The position numbers and the translations under genes were made by a program. Source: Blepharisma stoltei (Eukaryota; Ciliophora; Heterotrichea; Heterotrichida; Blepharismidae). Taken from it: DNA of 64,000 nt. The stretch is from NCBI GenBank assembly GCA_914767885.1, contig CAJZBQ010000036.1, positions 1,116,001 to 1,180,000 on the forward strand, written 5' to 3'. Below, piece after piece: positions 42,658 through 54,104 of this stretch. Under the pieces are notes generated by a model. The model did not search any database and had not been told where the DNA came from. It saw only the letters and a program-made list of their open reading frames with translations. Position 1 is the first letter of the stretch, and each line of letters begins with the position of its first letter.

Positions 42658-45600
42658 CTATTTTGCTTCAATAATTTCGTAAACCCTTAAAAGTTCTGAT
42701 TTGTATATCTTCCAAGCTAGCATTGCTTCTACAGGATTTCTTGCTGTCACGCTTTCTAAGCAATTATCGATTTTCTTAACCCACTCGTCTTCACTAAGTG
42801 ACACCCATTTCTTTTCACTAGTATCTCTCATTTTACTAATAATGTCCATAATGATTTCTTTACTAGAATTCATTTCACGTAGGACGTTTTCACTGTTTAG
42901 CTCCTCTTTTGGACTATAAAATGAATTTACATCGCCAATGCTTAATAAATTTTTTTCTACGCATTTTCCAAAAATTTCTTCAAGCTGGTTAATTTCTTCA
43001 TCATCTTTAAAATTATAACTCGAGCCTTGATAGATCTTACTTATAACTATTTTTGGGCTTTTAAACTCTGCTGCATTTTCACCTAAAAGGCAGTATCAAA
43101 TAAATATCGAAAACTGTTGCAAAAGTGGGAGGTTAAATTTTTTTATGTAACTGTCATTTTATGCACAAAACAAAAAAAGGTTCCTATGGTTTATCTATAA
43201 AGGATCAGGAGCTATATCAATTCATTTTTTTATATCGTCTTTTGAGGATTGATATTTGGAAGGAGAAATTATCCTTGCCAGAATTAAAAATTCAGCGAAG
43301 GGCAGATGAGTTTTGTCTTCATTAAATCTTACGGCTTCAACTAGCATATAAAGCCCTTGATTTATTTTATTTTGATATTCTTCGTGGGCTACTAAAATAC
43401 ATTAAAATGGTGTGTGGCGATCCAGCCTACCCTCTAGCAACTGCAGCTGGGGTGACTAGGGATCTTGGAGAAGGGATAACAACACTCAGAAATGCTTATC
43501 CGACCAGGCTTCACCTGGTCTGCTGGAGCAAAATGTCGGATTTAACTGAATGTATGATCCAATCCACATCAGAGTTTACCTCGTTGGGAGATAGTCCTTC
43601 AGTTGAAAAGGGAATGTCAAGTAGCGTCTATTCGCAAATCAGACTACTCACAGCGGGATACCTGGCACTGTGTTCTGGGCTAAGAAGTTCTATCTTGATT
43701 GCCAACCTGACCAGAATATTTTTGATTTTCGAATTTTCCAGAAGCGCATGCACTCTAGGCAAGCCGATCTCAGACAAGCTCAACAAATCTTTTTGGATTT
43801 TCCATCAGATCATGCTAACACCCTCCGGATCAATGTCGGCAAGATGTCTGAGGACGAAGAACGTAGAAGAATTTGCTGCTCATACGAAGAGATACCGGAG
43901 CTTCCCAATAGCGTTAACCTAGCATCAATCTTCGTGCACTTCTACAAAAAGTTCTAAAACCGCTTCAATTTCCACAAGTCCTGAAGTGTTTATTTTTTTG
44001 GGGTCAGGTACTGTAAGCTGCTCAATTGTGACCGAAAGCCGAGAATGTGTTTGCTTATCTATAATTCCTTCCATTTTGGTATTTAAAAACTCAGTTGCTC
44101 TCGATTTTGGTATCATAGCTCGCTCAGCCGTATCATCATATGCAACTAAAATTCCTTTATTTGAGCTGATCATAGAATGATAAGCCTGTATATAAAAGAC
44201 AAAGCTCAATTTTGAAAAATTGGTGATCCCTATTCTTTTAGCAGCGCCTATAAACCTCATAAAGTTTACAGCCCTTTTACTGTCTATTGAGTTAAATAAA
44301 GAAGAAATAAATTCAAAGAACTTTTTCTCTGATGTTTTTCTATAGCTATATTTCTGCATAAATTCATCATAAGTTTGTTCTACAAGCCCATCTAAGTATA
44401 ACCCAGACGCTACTTTTGCTAAGCAGGCCGAATAAATTGAGCTAATCAGCCTATGCACCATTTTTCTAGTCATCGTTGATTTTTTCCGAATTCTTTCCAT
44501 TTTTCTAGTGATGAATTTTTCTAATAACGCAGGGGCAGGGTGTATAACTTTTTTCTGCATTATTGTTTCTTTTCGTTGGAAATGGAAAATTTTGAATTTT
44601 GTTGTTGAGGATTTTTCTTTTTTTGTGTGAAAAGTAAGCCTGGGATTTGAGTTTCTTATAACTTGAGCTTTGGCTTCTTCAGATGATATTAAGGTTTCTG
44701 TATTTATTTTTTGGATAATAAGATCTTCTTCAGTTGGCTGCTTTGTTATTTTGCCTGGAAACATTGTGACTATTCTTTTGGAGGTTCTCGTGATTTCTGG
44801 GATCTCTAGTACATTAGTATAGCTAGTCGAAAAAATTTGATACTGATTTTCAGCTGTATTTTCTTCATTTGAAGTATTTGTGTCTAATTTTGCAGGCTCA
44901 TTAATATGAAAAGGTGAATAATCAGAAGTTCTTCCAGTGCTTGGATACATTAAAATGGCGACACGTGTCGACCTGCCCTCTTGGCGCAGCAGTCCAGACC
45001 TTATGGTTACGGCGAACTGGGACGGACTCCAAGCCAAGAAACTAGTGCAGGCTCAATATGTGTATCCGGGTAGGTTTTGGCTGCTTTCCTGTGGTAAGAA
45101 ATGGAGGTGCTCAGCAACGTCCTTTGGATCAGAGGACCCATGGGCATTCCTCTACCGAGAAACTGGGGGTTCGGCCCAGGTCACAGGGGAACAGTCTTTT
45201 TCCTGTAGCTGTCGAAGGAAGGCACTTCGACACCTGATAGACTCCAAGGAGCTGATCCTTGGAATCAAGCTACTCCAATCGCCTGTAGCAGGGCAGAAAT
45301 CCATAAGCCACCCACTCAGACTGAAGCCACAAGGCATGGAGGAGACAGAAGGTACCAGAAGAGTACTCACAAAAGGATAGAACCTCTGGGCTGGATCCGA
45401 AAAGCGGATGAGCCTCCCGTACGGGAAGTCTTTGGTGACTGCGTCACCAATATGGCTAATGCTGACTTTAATAATCCTAATCCTAATCTTCCAGTGCTTA
45501 GAGTTTCAGTCTCATTAGTTTCTAAAGGATTATAATAATTTTGATTGCCTGAGCTTTGTTTGGCTTCATCAATAATATTTTCATGCTTTCTATGATATTT

Positions 45601-48136
45601 AGTTAATTTTCGTTCTCTGGGTTTTGTTGATATAGCATCACTGCGCTTAATGGGAACTTTTTCATCTCCTTGTAGAAATTCATCAATTTTACCTTCTTCT
45701 TGATTAGATGAGGTATCATAACTCTGCTCAGACTCATCAAGCTCTTCTGATAAAAAGCTATTTCGCTCTGACACTGAAATTGATGATCTTTCTGAAGCTG
45801 AAATTTGTCTACCAGACTGGTTAAAAATTGATTGCAGCCCAGAAATATTTTTTTCATTTACCAATACCATTGATACATGGTCAGACATATCAGAATACTG
45901 CAGCTGCTGTTTTTTCTCTGTGATTTCTCTATTTAAATTCTTAAGAATAATGATTTTTTTCTTGATCAAAAAAGTGATAAAATTTAATTTTGACTGTTTT
46001 TGCTGGATAATTCGTGATAAATTGTTATCTCGTTTTATATCAGAATTGCTTTCTTCCTCATTTTTTTCAGTTTCGTTATGCTTTATATTTTCGCAGCAGT
46101 AAGACTTATGCCTTTCGTCTTCTTCATATTCTTTTTTGGTGATTATTTGTTCAGATATGCAGGACTCTATTAAAGGTCTTTCTACATTAATTTCGCTAAT
46201 TTCTGCTATGTCACTATTATTTTCCATTATGTCTTTTTCATTCATTCCAAGCTGATAGAATTTTTCCTCTTCCATTAAGTCTAAATCGCATTCTTCATTT
46301 TCGTCAATTATTTCTAAATTTTCGCTTTTTTCTTCTTCAATATCGCTAAAAGTCCCGTCTGGCCCTGGCTTTGGAAAATCAAGGTTTGGGTTATCGCTTA
46401 TATTTTCTACGTCAAATACATTCCATTGGCATGAGGCGTCTTGAAACTGTTTTTCTCCTTCATTTTCGAGGTTTGGGTCTTTAAGTACTTGAATTTCCAT
46501 GGCAGGAGTGTTAGCTTGAGCATTTGTTATGCTAGAAATATTACTTTCATCTATTAGAGCACTCCGACATTCGTCTTCTGACGTCGCACTTCCTATTGAT
46601 GAAGCTCGATAACTTGATCGTTTAGATTTAGCACTGCTAACTCCCCCTCCGTCAGCGAAAAAAATCTTGTTGGCTTACGGGTTAATTTTTTTTTTTTAAA
46701 AAAATTTATATATAAAAATTTTTTCGGAATTTAAAAAAATCCCATTTCTCGAAAATTGGAAGGCAAATATTAATTTAATTTTGTAAAATTTATGTTTTAA
46801 AACGCAATTTGTATAAATTAAACAGAATTAGCTCGAGATTTTATGATACTAGTTATCACTTATATTTCAAAATTTTTTCACATAAACAATTTTTATTCGC
46901 TCACGGAGGGGGTTTTGGGGATTTTTATAGTGGGTTTTGTTCACTCACGGGGGGAGTAAGCAGATTTTTGCTTAATAAAGGCGTTAATGTTCCAAAATTA
47001 AATAAGCTGCCACGTCTTGCTCCTTCTGTTATATCGAACGTCTGCTTTTTTAAAATTTCATTGTGCTTCTTCAATGAATCATACTTTGCTTTTAATCTTA
47101 GCTTTGAATTTGTTTTTTTTACAATAATTTCATTTAACTCTTCAATTTTTTTTTCATAATCTTCTGTAATTTTAATTCTTTTATTTAGTTCATTTTCTAG
47201 CTCTTTTCTTTTATTTTCCTCGACTGCCTTTATACTTTCCCTCATTCTGCTAATTTTCAGTAATTTTATTTTTACTAGCATATCAACGACTTCTTTAAGT
47301 ATTTCTCCTCTTTCTACACAATGTACAGCAACTTGTCTGATTATTTCTTTTGCACAAATATTGTATATTAAAAACAGCTCCTTTTGCGAACATTTACTGA
47401 TGTCCTCGATATTTTTGTTTACTCCGACAATTTTATCTTTCATAAATTGAAGCCATTTTTTGAGATTTTCGACGTCTTGCCGGCCTGCAGGATTCCCTAA
47501 ATCTAGTTTTTCGTTTTCATAGATATCAGGAATAGAGCAGGAATTATTTCTGTGAGATCTTTTAATTCGTTGAGTCTGCAAGGTATAGTCGTTGCACTCT
47601 TCTTTTCTACAAGGCAAAGGAGTAAGAAATCCTGGGCTTGTTGGGCAGCTTGATCCTAGCAATTCTTCATTTACTGCCAATTTCTGTAAGTGCTTTATTC
47701 AAAATATCTTTAAACTGTTTTTAAAAAATTTTTTAAAAATCACTTCTAAAAAAATAAAAAAATGATTATTTACTATAAATAAAAATATATTTGTAGGAAG
47801 GATGCTTTGGATTAATTTTGGCTCAATTGATGGTAATGAAATTTTATCTTTTAAATGGGAGACATCTCTTGTTGGAGTTTCCCTTGTCATTAAGCGCTGG
47901 TTTTTTTCTTTATCAGATTTAAAAAAATCATTGATTTCATTTATGCCTAATAATTTTAGACTGCTTTTCTTGCTCAGTGTTTGGCTAGGAGATATTTTTT
48001 TGAGCTTTTTGGTGTCAATTTTGGGGGTTTTGACAAAAAGGAAATCTAAAATATTTTCGTCTCCTTGAAGTTGAATTATAGGTGTTGACCGAGCTCCATC
48101 ATCAACTGTTGAAATCTTGTGATATAAGTGCTTCAT
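42658..48136 (-). CDS. AXDND1-like axonemal dynein light-chain domain protein, five IESs
   Basis: 1,284 aa after removing IESs at 43105, 43379, 44930, 46638 and 47696; the total divides by three. Residues about 150-320 hold a segment resembling the axonemal dynein light-chain (p28/AXDND1) domain: ELFLIYNICAKEIIRQVAVH then CVERGEILKEVVDMLVKIK and a long coiled coil. The middle is acidic and Glu/Ser-rich. The C-terminal 500 residues are helical (SSIYSACLAKVASGLYLDGL; YDDTAERAMIPKSRATEFLN) without a family I can name. AXDND1 proteins act in the axoneme and sperm tail; an axonemal role here is inference from that one domain. Confidence 0.75.
43105..43212. other. 108-bp IES
   Basis: TAT at 43105-43107 and 43213-43215. 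Removal joins IKKWIDI to FIWYCLLGENAA. Confidence 0.72.
43379..43928 (+). mobile_element. Retroposon-like IES, 8-bp duplication
   Basis: TCTTCGTG at 43379-43386 and 43929-43936. The 550-bp GC-rich insert has ACATTAAAATGGTGTGTGG near its 5' end and a 171-codon open frame of unknown meaning. Removal restores LELFVEVHEEYQNKIN. Confidence 0.85.
44930..45486 (+). mobile_element. Retroposon-like IES, 13-bp duplication
   Basis: TCTTCCAGTGCTT at 44930-44942 and 45487-45499. Starts GGATACATTAAAATGGCG and ends with TAATCCTAATCCTAA. Removal restores TLSTGRTSDYSPF. Confidence 0.92.
46638..46956 (+). mobile_element. MITE IES, 319 bp, copy 12
   Basis: TAA at 46638-46640 and 46957-46959. Removal joins PLLSKNLL to SSAKSKRSSY. 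Confidence 0.9.
47696..47785. other. 90-bp AT-rich IES
   Basis: TAT at 47696-47698 and 47786-47788. Removal joins IQSILPTNI to KHLQKLAVNEEL. Confidence 0.78.
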
Positions 48137-48823
48137 AAATAAAAAATATATAACTTATTTTAAGATAAAATGAAGTAATTGAGTGATATATTGAAAATAA
48201 TAATTCTTAGATTTATTATGATTTTTATGAGGAAGCACAAGCTAATATGTAAAATTTTTGGACAGATCATGCAATTTCTGTTTTATCTTATTATTAGAAA
48301 AAGAATCTTTTAAATGGTGTATTAATATAATAGATTGAATTTATCATAGAATTTGTATTTCTTTGAAATAAATAAAGCGAGATTGGCATATTAATATACT
48401 TAAATAAAGAAAAATAATTTGGGAATAATTTCCTTTTTTAAGGATTTTTTGTTGGAAGAAGCCATATTGTAAAAAACTGGAAAATTTCTAAAATTTCTTA
48501 AATGTTTAAATTAAAAAACAAAAAACTCTCAAACTTCTTTCTTTTCGACAAAATATGATAATTATTTGTCGAGTTTTTAATATATTATCTAATGATTATT
48601 TACTTATTAGTAATAAACAATTAACTAGAAAAAAAACAAAATATTTCAGAATCTAATAAATTTTTATCTTTGATTTTATAAATTGAATTGAGGCAATATC
48701 TTTAAATTTTTGCGGCTATAATTATCTGTTTTATAAATCACTTTTCAGTAAATTTATTTGCCTTAAAAAATAAAAAAAAAGAAAAATCAATTTTATTTGA
48801 TCCTTTGTGAACTTATCACTTTT
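48137..48823. other. Intergenic, AT-rich
   Basis: Between the start of the AXDND1-like gene and the 3' end of the MAPKKK-like gene. No gene or repeat recognised. Confidence 0.5.
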
Positions 48824-48872
48824 TTATTTAATTTTAACATTTTCTACTTCTGCGTGATAATTTGCTAAAAAT

Positions 48873-50327
48873 TTATGTCCTAATAATTGCTTTACTCCCC
48901 CCCCTCCGTGAGTGCACAAAAAAATTTTGTTCACTCACGGAAAAATTTATATATAAATTTTATAAAAAAATATTTTTTCGAAATAAAAAAATCTCAATTT
49001 GCAAAAATTGGGAAGCAAATATTAATTTAATTTATAAAATTTATGTTTTAAAAAGCAATTTCGTTTAAAATTAAACAGAATTAGCTCTAGATTTCATTAT
49101 AATAATCATCATTTATATATCAATTTTTTTTGGATAAAATTTTTTTTTTCACTCACGGAGGTGAGTTTTTAGGAAAAAATAGGGATTTTTCTAATGGTTT
49201 TGTTTACTCACGGAGGTGGGGAGTTAGCAGTTGGTCTTTCTCGCGGATTTCTTTTTAAGCAAGCCCTTATGAAGTCTTCAAGATTTGGATCTGTATTTGG
49301 GATATCAGGCAGATGATTAAGACTTCTAAGCATCTTCAATACATCTTTTGTATATTGTGAGTAATTTGACCATGGAGGCTTCCCTGTGGCCATATCAATT
49401 ATAACACATCCAAGCGATCATATATCAGAAGAAATGCTATGCCCCTTTTTTAATGCTATTTCAGGTGCCATCCAATAAGGGCTTCCTTTCATTGATCCTG
49501 TTTTATTTCTAGATTTATTTTTATCTATTTTCTTGCTCGAACCAAAATCAGTTATTGCAATTTCCTGTGGATGGCGCTGTTTTGGCCTTGATTTTCCCAC
49601 TGGATTTATTTGTGGTTCGACCAGTACCATATGGTTTGGTCAAACCAAAAAATTTTGCCAGTGGGAAAATCAAGGCCAGAATAGCGCAATCCACAGGAAA
49701 TTAGAATAATTTAATTATCCCATCACCAGTAATTAAAATATTAGCAGGCTTCAAATCTCTATGAATGATTCGTTTATCATGAATATATACTAGTCCATTT
49801 AAAATTTGTTTTGCATAATTTCTGATAATTCCGATTTCTAGCTTTCCATATTTATTAATCAACTTTTTTAAAGTTCCATTAGAAACATATTCAACCACAA
49901 TATCAACTGTTTGTTTACAATAATCAATATCAGTTTGGTAATACTTGATAATATTTTTATGATTTATATCCTTTAGCAGATTAATTTCCTGATTTATTTG
50001 TTTTCACTCGTTGCCTCATTCTAATGACTCAAATTTTATACTTTTAATTGCAAAGATTTCACCAGAGTCAAGATTTATACATTGATAAACTTTAGCATAA
50101 GACCCTTCCCCTATAAGATCACCTTTACGTCATCTAATGCGCTGAGGTAATTTAAATGGATTGGCACAAGATAAGGAAAAATTGTCAAGATTGCTTAGTG
50201 ATAGATCTCCAGTTGTCCTTTGGTAGTCAGAAGATGTATGAAACTGAGATTTATAGTTTGGGCATACAATTTGAATGTCTTTACATGTCTGTATTGAGTG
50301 TTGGCCTCAGCAGCAAATATTCCCCAT
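48873..50327 (-). CDS. STE11/MAPKKK-like kinase with N-terminal lipid anchor
   Basis: 322 aa after removing IESs at 48892 and 49553. The N-terminus MGNICCWGQ combines a myristoylation glycine with palmitoylable cysteines (Trp from TGA). The kinase domain ([84 protein letters not shown]) matches MAPKKKs of the STE11 group. The exact C-terminus is uncertain: the simple MITE excision gives RERPTAKAIIRT and TAA at 48873, but a one-base shift would give a better kinase end, KQLLGHKFLANYHAEVENVK, ending at 48824. Likely a membrane-tethered MAPK cascade kinase. Confidence 0.88.
48892..49223 (+). mobile_element. MITE IES, 332 bp, copy 13
   Basis: TTA at 48892-48894 and 49224-49226. Lies at the end of the kinase C-lobe. 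The join is one base off the frame of the best C-terminal continuation. Confidence 0.88.
49553..49706. mobile_element. 154-bp palindromic IES, same family as 1193-1347
   Basis: TA at 49553-49554 and 49707-49708. Arms of about 45 bp (ATTTCCTGTGGATGGCGCTG / complement at the right). Removal joins TGDGIIKL to TDFGSSKKI exactly at the DFG motif. Confidence 0.9.
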
Positions 50328-50479
50328 TTTATGTCCATTTAAACTTTTTATGGCCAGTACTTAAAAACGGTTAATATTAAATATTATTTTACATAAAGGC
50401 AAGCTAAAGATTGCATTAATGTTAATAACTAAGCTTATATGATTTTATATACTATATTACCTAGCATCTTACTATCGCA

Positions 50480-51601
50480 TTACGCTTCTTCTTCAACAAT
50501 CGTTTCAAAATATTGCTCTTTCAAAAATGAGCTCCTCGGCTGCCTTCTTCTATTTCCCTTAATTTTCCTTTCAATCCACCTTTCAGGGTTTTTCAAAGCT
50601 TGTATTACCCACGCATTCCAATTTTCTATTGGCACATTATTTTTCTGGACCTCATTATAAAGTTTTTGTATATCAATATTTTGTATTTGGCTATTTGTTG
50701 CTGATTTCATTTTAATCCCAAGACAAATCGAATAAAAAAACCTCTGTAAATTGTCAGCGCTGCTTGACCTCTCCGGAATATTTTCTTCGTATTCTTCAAC
50801 TTTTGTTGTATCTTCATCAAAAGTGGATGAACTTACCGCTGAGGTATTTCCACTTCTGAAGCTGGAAATTTCACTAGAAATTTCTTCTAATTTCCGATTT
50901 ATTTCGGTTTCTTTAATTCCTGGATGTTTTAATAGCGTTCTTTGTAGTATTGTGGCTCTGGATTTGTATTTTTCAACATCTGTCCTTAGCTTGTCGACTT
51001 CTTGTTTTTTTTGTTCAATTTCGTATTCTTGGATGGCGATTTTTTGGTCTTGGGCTAAGGACTGTAAACGGTCAGCGTAAATTCTTATAGATAAAGAACC
51101 TCGAAAGGTGACTAATAAAGAGCTTAGGGAATTAAGAACTTCAGTATTATCTTTAAAAGCTGGAGGAATTAGGTTGGAAATTTTACTGCATAACCGTGAT
51201 AAAATTGCTATGTAGTTTTTGTCTCCTGGGCGAAGCCCAGGAGTAGTCGCTATATCAGATAAGCATTTTTCAAGTTTTTGAAGTTTAAAGTTCGTTTGCG
51301 TTAAGAAGGATCCAGATTCAACTTCTAGTACGTTTTCTGAAACTCTGGTACATACTAATGAGTGTTCTTCAATAATATTAACATTTACAAGATTTTGACA
51401 GTTGATGCAGAGAATATTATATTCCGTTTCCTTTTCTTCTTTGGGGATTTTTTTTTCTTGCCGTCTTGTTGTGCTTAATCTTTCATAAACTGGGCTTAAG
51501 CCGACTATTACAGGCTGAGAAAAAGAAGGTAATAAATGAACTTTTTGTGGGGACTTCGGGAGATTCTCTTTTGGAGTTCTTGGTGATGAGGATCTTCGCA
51601 T
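50480..51601 (-). CDS. Coiled-coil protein with a Cys-x2-Cys/His-Cys knuckle
   Basis: 373 aa, uninterrupted. The N-terminal 60 residues are Ser/Pro/Lys-rich. CINCQNLVNVNIIEEHSLVC (residues about 85-105) fits a CCHC-type zinc knuckle. Residues 190-250 are coiled coil. The C-terminal part has an ordered-looking segment (DNLQRFFYSICLGIKMKSA; PIENWNAWVIQALKNPERWI) and a basic stretch RRRQPRSS. I do not recognise a family; it looks like a conserved ciliate protein. Confidence 0.68.
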   Translation of the reverse strand: MRRSSSPRTPKENLPKSPQKVHLLPSFSQPVIVGLSPVYERLSTTRRQEKKIPKEEKETEYNILCINCQNLVNVNIIEEHSLVCTRVSENVLEVESGSFLTQTNFKLQKLEKCLSDIATTPGLRPGDKNYIAILSRLCSKISNLIPPAFKDNTEVLNSLSSLLVTFRGSLSIRIYADRLQSLAQDQKIAIQEYEIEQKKQEVDKLRTDVEKYKSRATILQRTLLKHPGIKETEINRKLEEISSEISSFRSGNTSAVSSSTFDEDTTKVEEYEENIPERSSSADNLQRFFYSICLGIKMKSATNSQIQNIDIQKLYNEVQKNNVPIENWNAWVIQALKNPERWIERKIKGNRRRQPRSSFLKEQYFETIVEEEA

Positions 51602-51795
51602 ATTTTTGAGATTAAATTACCATGAAAAATTGGAATAAACTCAATACTTAAGTTTAATTTTGTTGGTTAGTTATTAAAAATGTCAATAAAAATTTTTTGA
51701 GAGTATTTTATTAGCAATTATGTTAATTTTTAAATAAAATCCGGAAAGAAAAATAATCGATATTTAGGATATGTCACTAATTCATTATAAATAGC

Positions 51796-52140
51796 TACCT
51801 CCCCCCCTCCGTAAGTGAACAAAAAATTTGTTCACTAACAGAGGGGGGTAGATTTTATAGAAAAAATGTTTTTTCGAAATTTTAAAAAATCCTAATTGCA
51901 AAAATTGAGAAGCAAATATTAATTTATAAAATTTATGTTTTAAAATGCAATCTGTTTAAAAATTAAAAGAATTAGCTCGAGATTTCGTTATACTAATTAC
52001 TAATTATAACTTATATATCAAATTTTTTCATAAAAATTTTTTTCTATTAAAAAAAATTTTTGTTTACTCAAGGAAGGTGGGGGTTTTTGGGCAAAAATAG
52101 GAATTTTTCCAATGATTTTGCTTACTCACGGAGGGGGGAA
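51796..52140 (+). mobile_element. MITE, 345 bp, copy 14 (intergenic)
   Basis: TA at 51796-51797 and 52141-52142; typical hairpin left end and core. Confidence 0.88.
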
Positions 52141-52204
52141 TAAGTTGAAGCAAGAAACAAAGCAAATAAGCAATATTTGTAAATAATGATAGCTATCTAT
52201 TTTA

Positions 52205-52560
52205 TGATTTAAGATATTAAGATAAGCTAAGTATTATAAAGCCGTTAGCCTGCCTATCTGGCATAAACCTACCCAGCCTCAGGATTAGCTCTATAGGTTA
52301 GGACCTCTTGCGGATGCCCCTTAGTCCCGATAAGCAAAAGACTAAGTGAAAGGCAAAACCTGTCTAGCCCATCTGGCAGTGACAGTGAATACCTTTGGGA
52401 GTAACAAAACTTTCCTCTTCGACAGGCATCTCCAAATCCAAAGCTTACTTCAAAAAGTGACAGAGACGCTATTTTCAACTTCATCGAGACGTGCCCTACC
52501 TGCTCCATAGAGAGAGTGTATCTCGAAGCCCATCTTCCGTCAACATTAGCATTTTACTTC
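52205..52560 (-). mobile_element. Probable retroposon-like element
   Basis: GC-rich block with a GTAAAATG 5' end and a short tandem 3' tail on the minus strand. I could not define a target-site duplication. Confidence 0.4.
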
Positions 52561-52764
52561 TTTTAAATATTAATTTTTATGATATGTACCCTAAAAATTT
52601 TGCCAAATATTTTTTAACAAAATTTTGTTTCTTAAAAATCAAATTTTTACATTTGGATAAAAATAAATATTAAATTTCGATTAGTTTTTTATAAAAATTA
52701 TAAATAAAGGTATCTACCTGGTTTTGAGAGATATCTTAAGCTAAAAATCAAATTAATAAATGCA

Positions 52765-53647
52765 ATGAATAGAACTAAAAAAATTAGTATAGTCTTACCT
52801 TCAGTATTGTATAAACAGGCTAGCGAGCTGATAGAAATCATAGAAAGAGACCGTAATAACCGTCTTGAGAAAAAATTTATCTCAGACCCTTGAAGAGATC
52901 TTCATCCAAGCTCTAGCGAACTTCATAGTAAAGATAAAAGTGATATTTCTGATAGGAATCCGTTTATCCCAGAAGCATTTCATTTATTAAATTATTATTA
53001 AGAAGCTATCGCAAGCTTGAAAAAGCTGTTCACATCACTTGCTTCGCACCCACCAACTTGCTCGCCAGTCTGATTCCAAAGCCTAAAGCAATGTTGCACT
53101 TGCTAATCGGAGGTAGAGACGCTGGGTCACTGTGCTGAGCATAGACAAGGCTGTGTTTTTCCCGAAAATTCGAAAAGCTAATTTTCTGGTCAGGCTATCG
53201 GCCCGGATGAGACTTGTAACCCAGGGGCCCCCAACTCCCCGGCATAGTGCTGAGAAAATGCTCGATTGGCCAAGTGAACGCCCTCTGGCCTTGCTGGGCT
53301 ATTCCTTTCCAAATTCCATCCTCCTCAGGGTAAGCCTTGCCCTGGATGTGAGCCTGCGATCGGCCCGACATTACACTCCACCAAACTAAGTAAAGCCTAC
53401 CAAACGCTGCTCTCCCTTCCACAATGTTCTAGACACTCATCCAGCTACAGTTGTTAAGAGGGCAGGCTGATTCACCATTCTATTTTTATTTATGTTAATC
53501 CCAGAAGCACTTAACGAAGCTGTTCTTGATCCTGACGATCTAAGGGGAAATAAATGCAAAATTATGTTTTACAGGATATTCTGCTGCTGAAAACAAAAGA
53601 TGGAAATTTTACCTCTCGCAGGAGATACAAAATCAGAAGAGAAATAA
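52765..53647 (+). CDS. Short charged protein of unknown function, one retroposon IES
   Basis: 116 aa after removing the 532-bp IES at 52966. Two in-frame TGA are Trp (SDPWRDLHP, FCCWKQKM). Excision joins NPFIPEA to LNEAVLDPDDL. There is a helical N-terminus and a Ser/Asp-rich middle; no domain recognised. The clean frame across the target-site duplication is the main evidence that it is real. Confidence 0.6.
52966..53497 (-). mobile_element. Retroposon-like IES, 12-bp duplication
   Basis: ATCCCAGAAGCA at 52966-52977 and 53498-53509. GC-rich body; on the minus strand it starts near AATAAAAATAGAATGGTG and ends TTAATAATAATTTAATAAA. Confidence 0.87.
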
Positions 53648-54104
53648 TATAGGCTTCATAAAAATTAAAATGTCGGCTCTTAGAATGTATTTACAATTTT
53701 ATATAGGAATAATGTAATAATAAAAAAATTAAACGCAGATATTTTTTGACATAAGTATAACTTAATATAAACCTTGTAAAAGCTAAAAATGAGTTTTCTC
53801 TTATTAAAAAAATGCGGCTTGTGAGGATTGAACTCACGACCTCGAGATTATGAGACTCGCGCTCTACCGACTGAGCCAAAGCCGCATGAAAGCCTTGCTG
53901 AAGTTTAGTATTTATAGGATTCTTCAGAAATCCATATGTTATTAATTTTTGTAAATTAACCTAATTCATCCCACCTCTTAATTGAACGATTTTCATTGGA
54001 AATTTAAAAGTTTAAAAATAGACTCCATCCTTGAATAACGATTTTTATACAGTCTAATATCAAGTCAATTCTCTGCCCTTTTTGATATTAATGAATCTTA
54101 GAGA
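53648..54104. other. Intergenic region with tRNA gene
   Basis: AT-rich; the only feature is the tRNA at 53813-53885. A run of T follows the tRNA 3' end (on the minus strand), consistent with Pol III termination. Confidence 0.6.
53813..53885 (-). tRNA. tRNA-Met(CAT), elongator type
   Basis: 73-nt cloverleaf on the minus strand: acceptor GCGGCTT/AAGCCGC fully paired, D arm GCTC...GAGC, anticodon loop CTCATAA giving CAT, T arm GTGAG TTCAATC CTCAC, discriminator A. The G1-C72 pair and ordinary D arm favour the elongator over the initiator. No intron. One T-T mismatch closes the anticodon stem. Confidence 0.93.

Larger units (their letters stand above)
51602..52764. other. Intergenic region with a MITE and a GC-rich repeat
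   Basis: Holds the MITE at 51796-52140 and a GC-richer stretch 52205-52560 that, read on the minus strand, starts GTAAAATGCTAATGTTGACG and ends in a TTAGCTTATCTTAATATCTTA-type tail, like the retroposons. No gene seen. Confidence 0.55.

Noticed and set aside
43407-43922. 171-codon open frame inside a retroposon IES, as a real gene
   Set aside because: No recognisable motif, overlapping alternative frames of similar length, and the whole insert is removed from the host gene.
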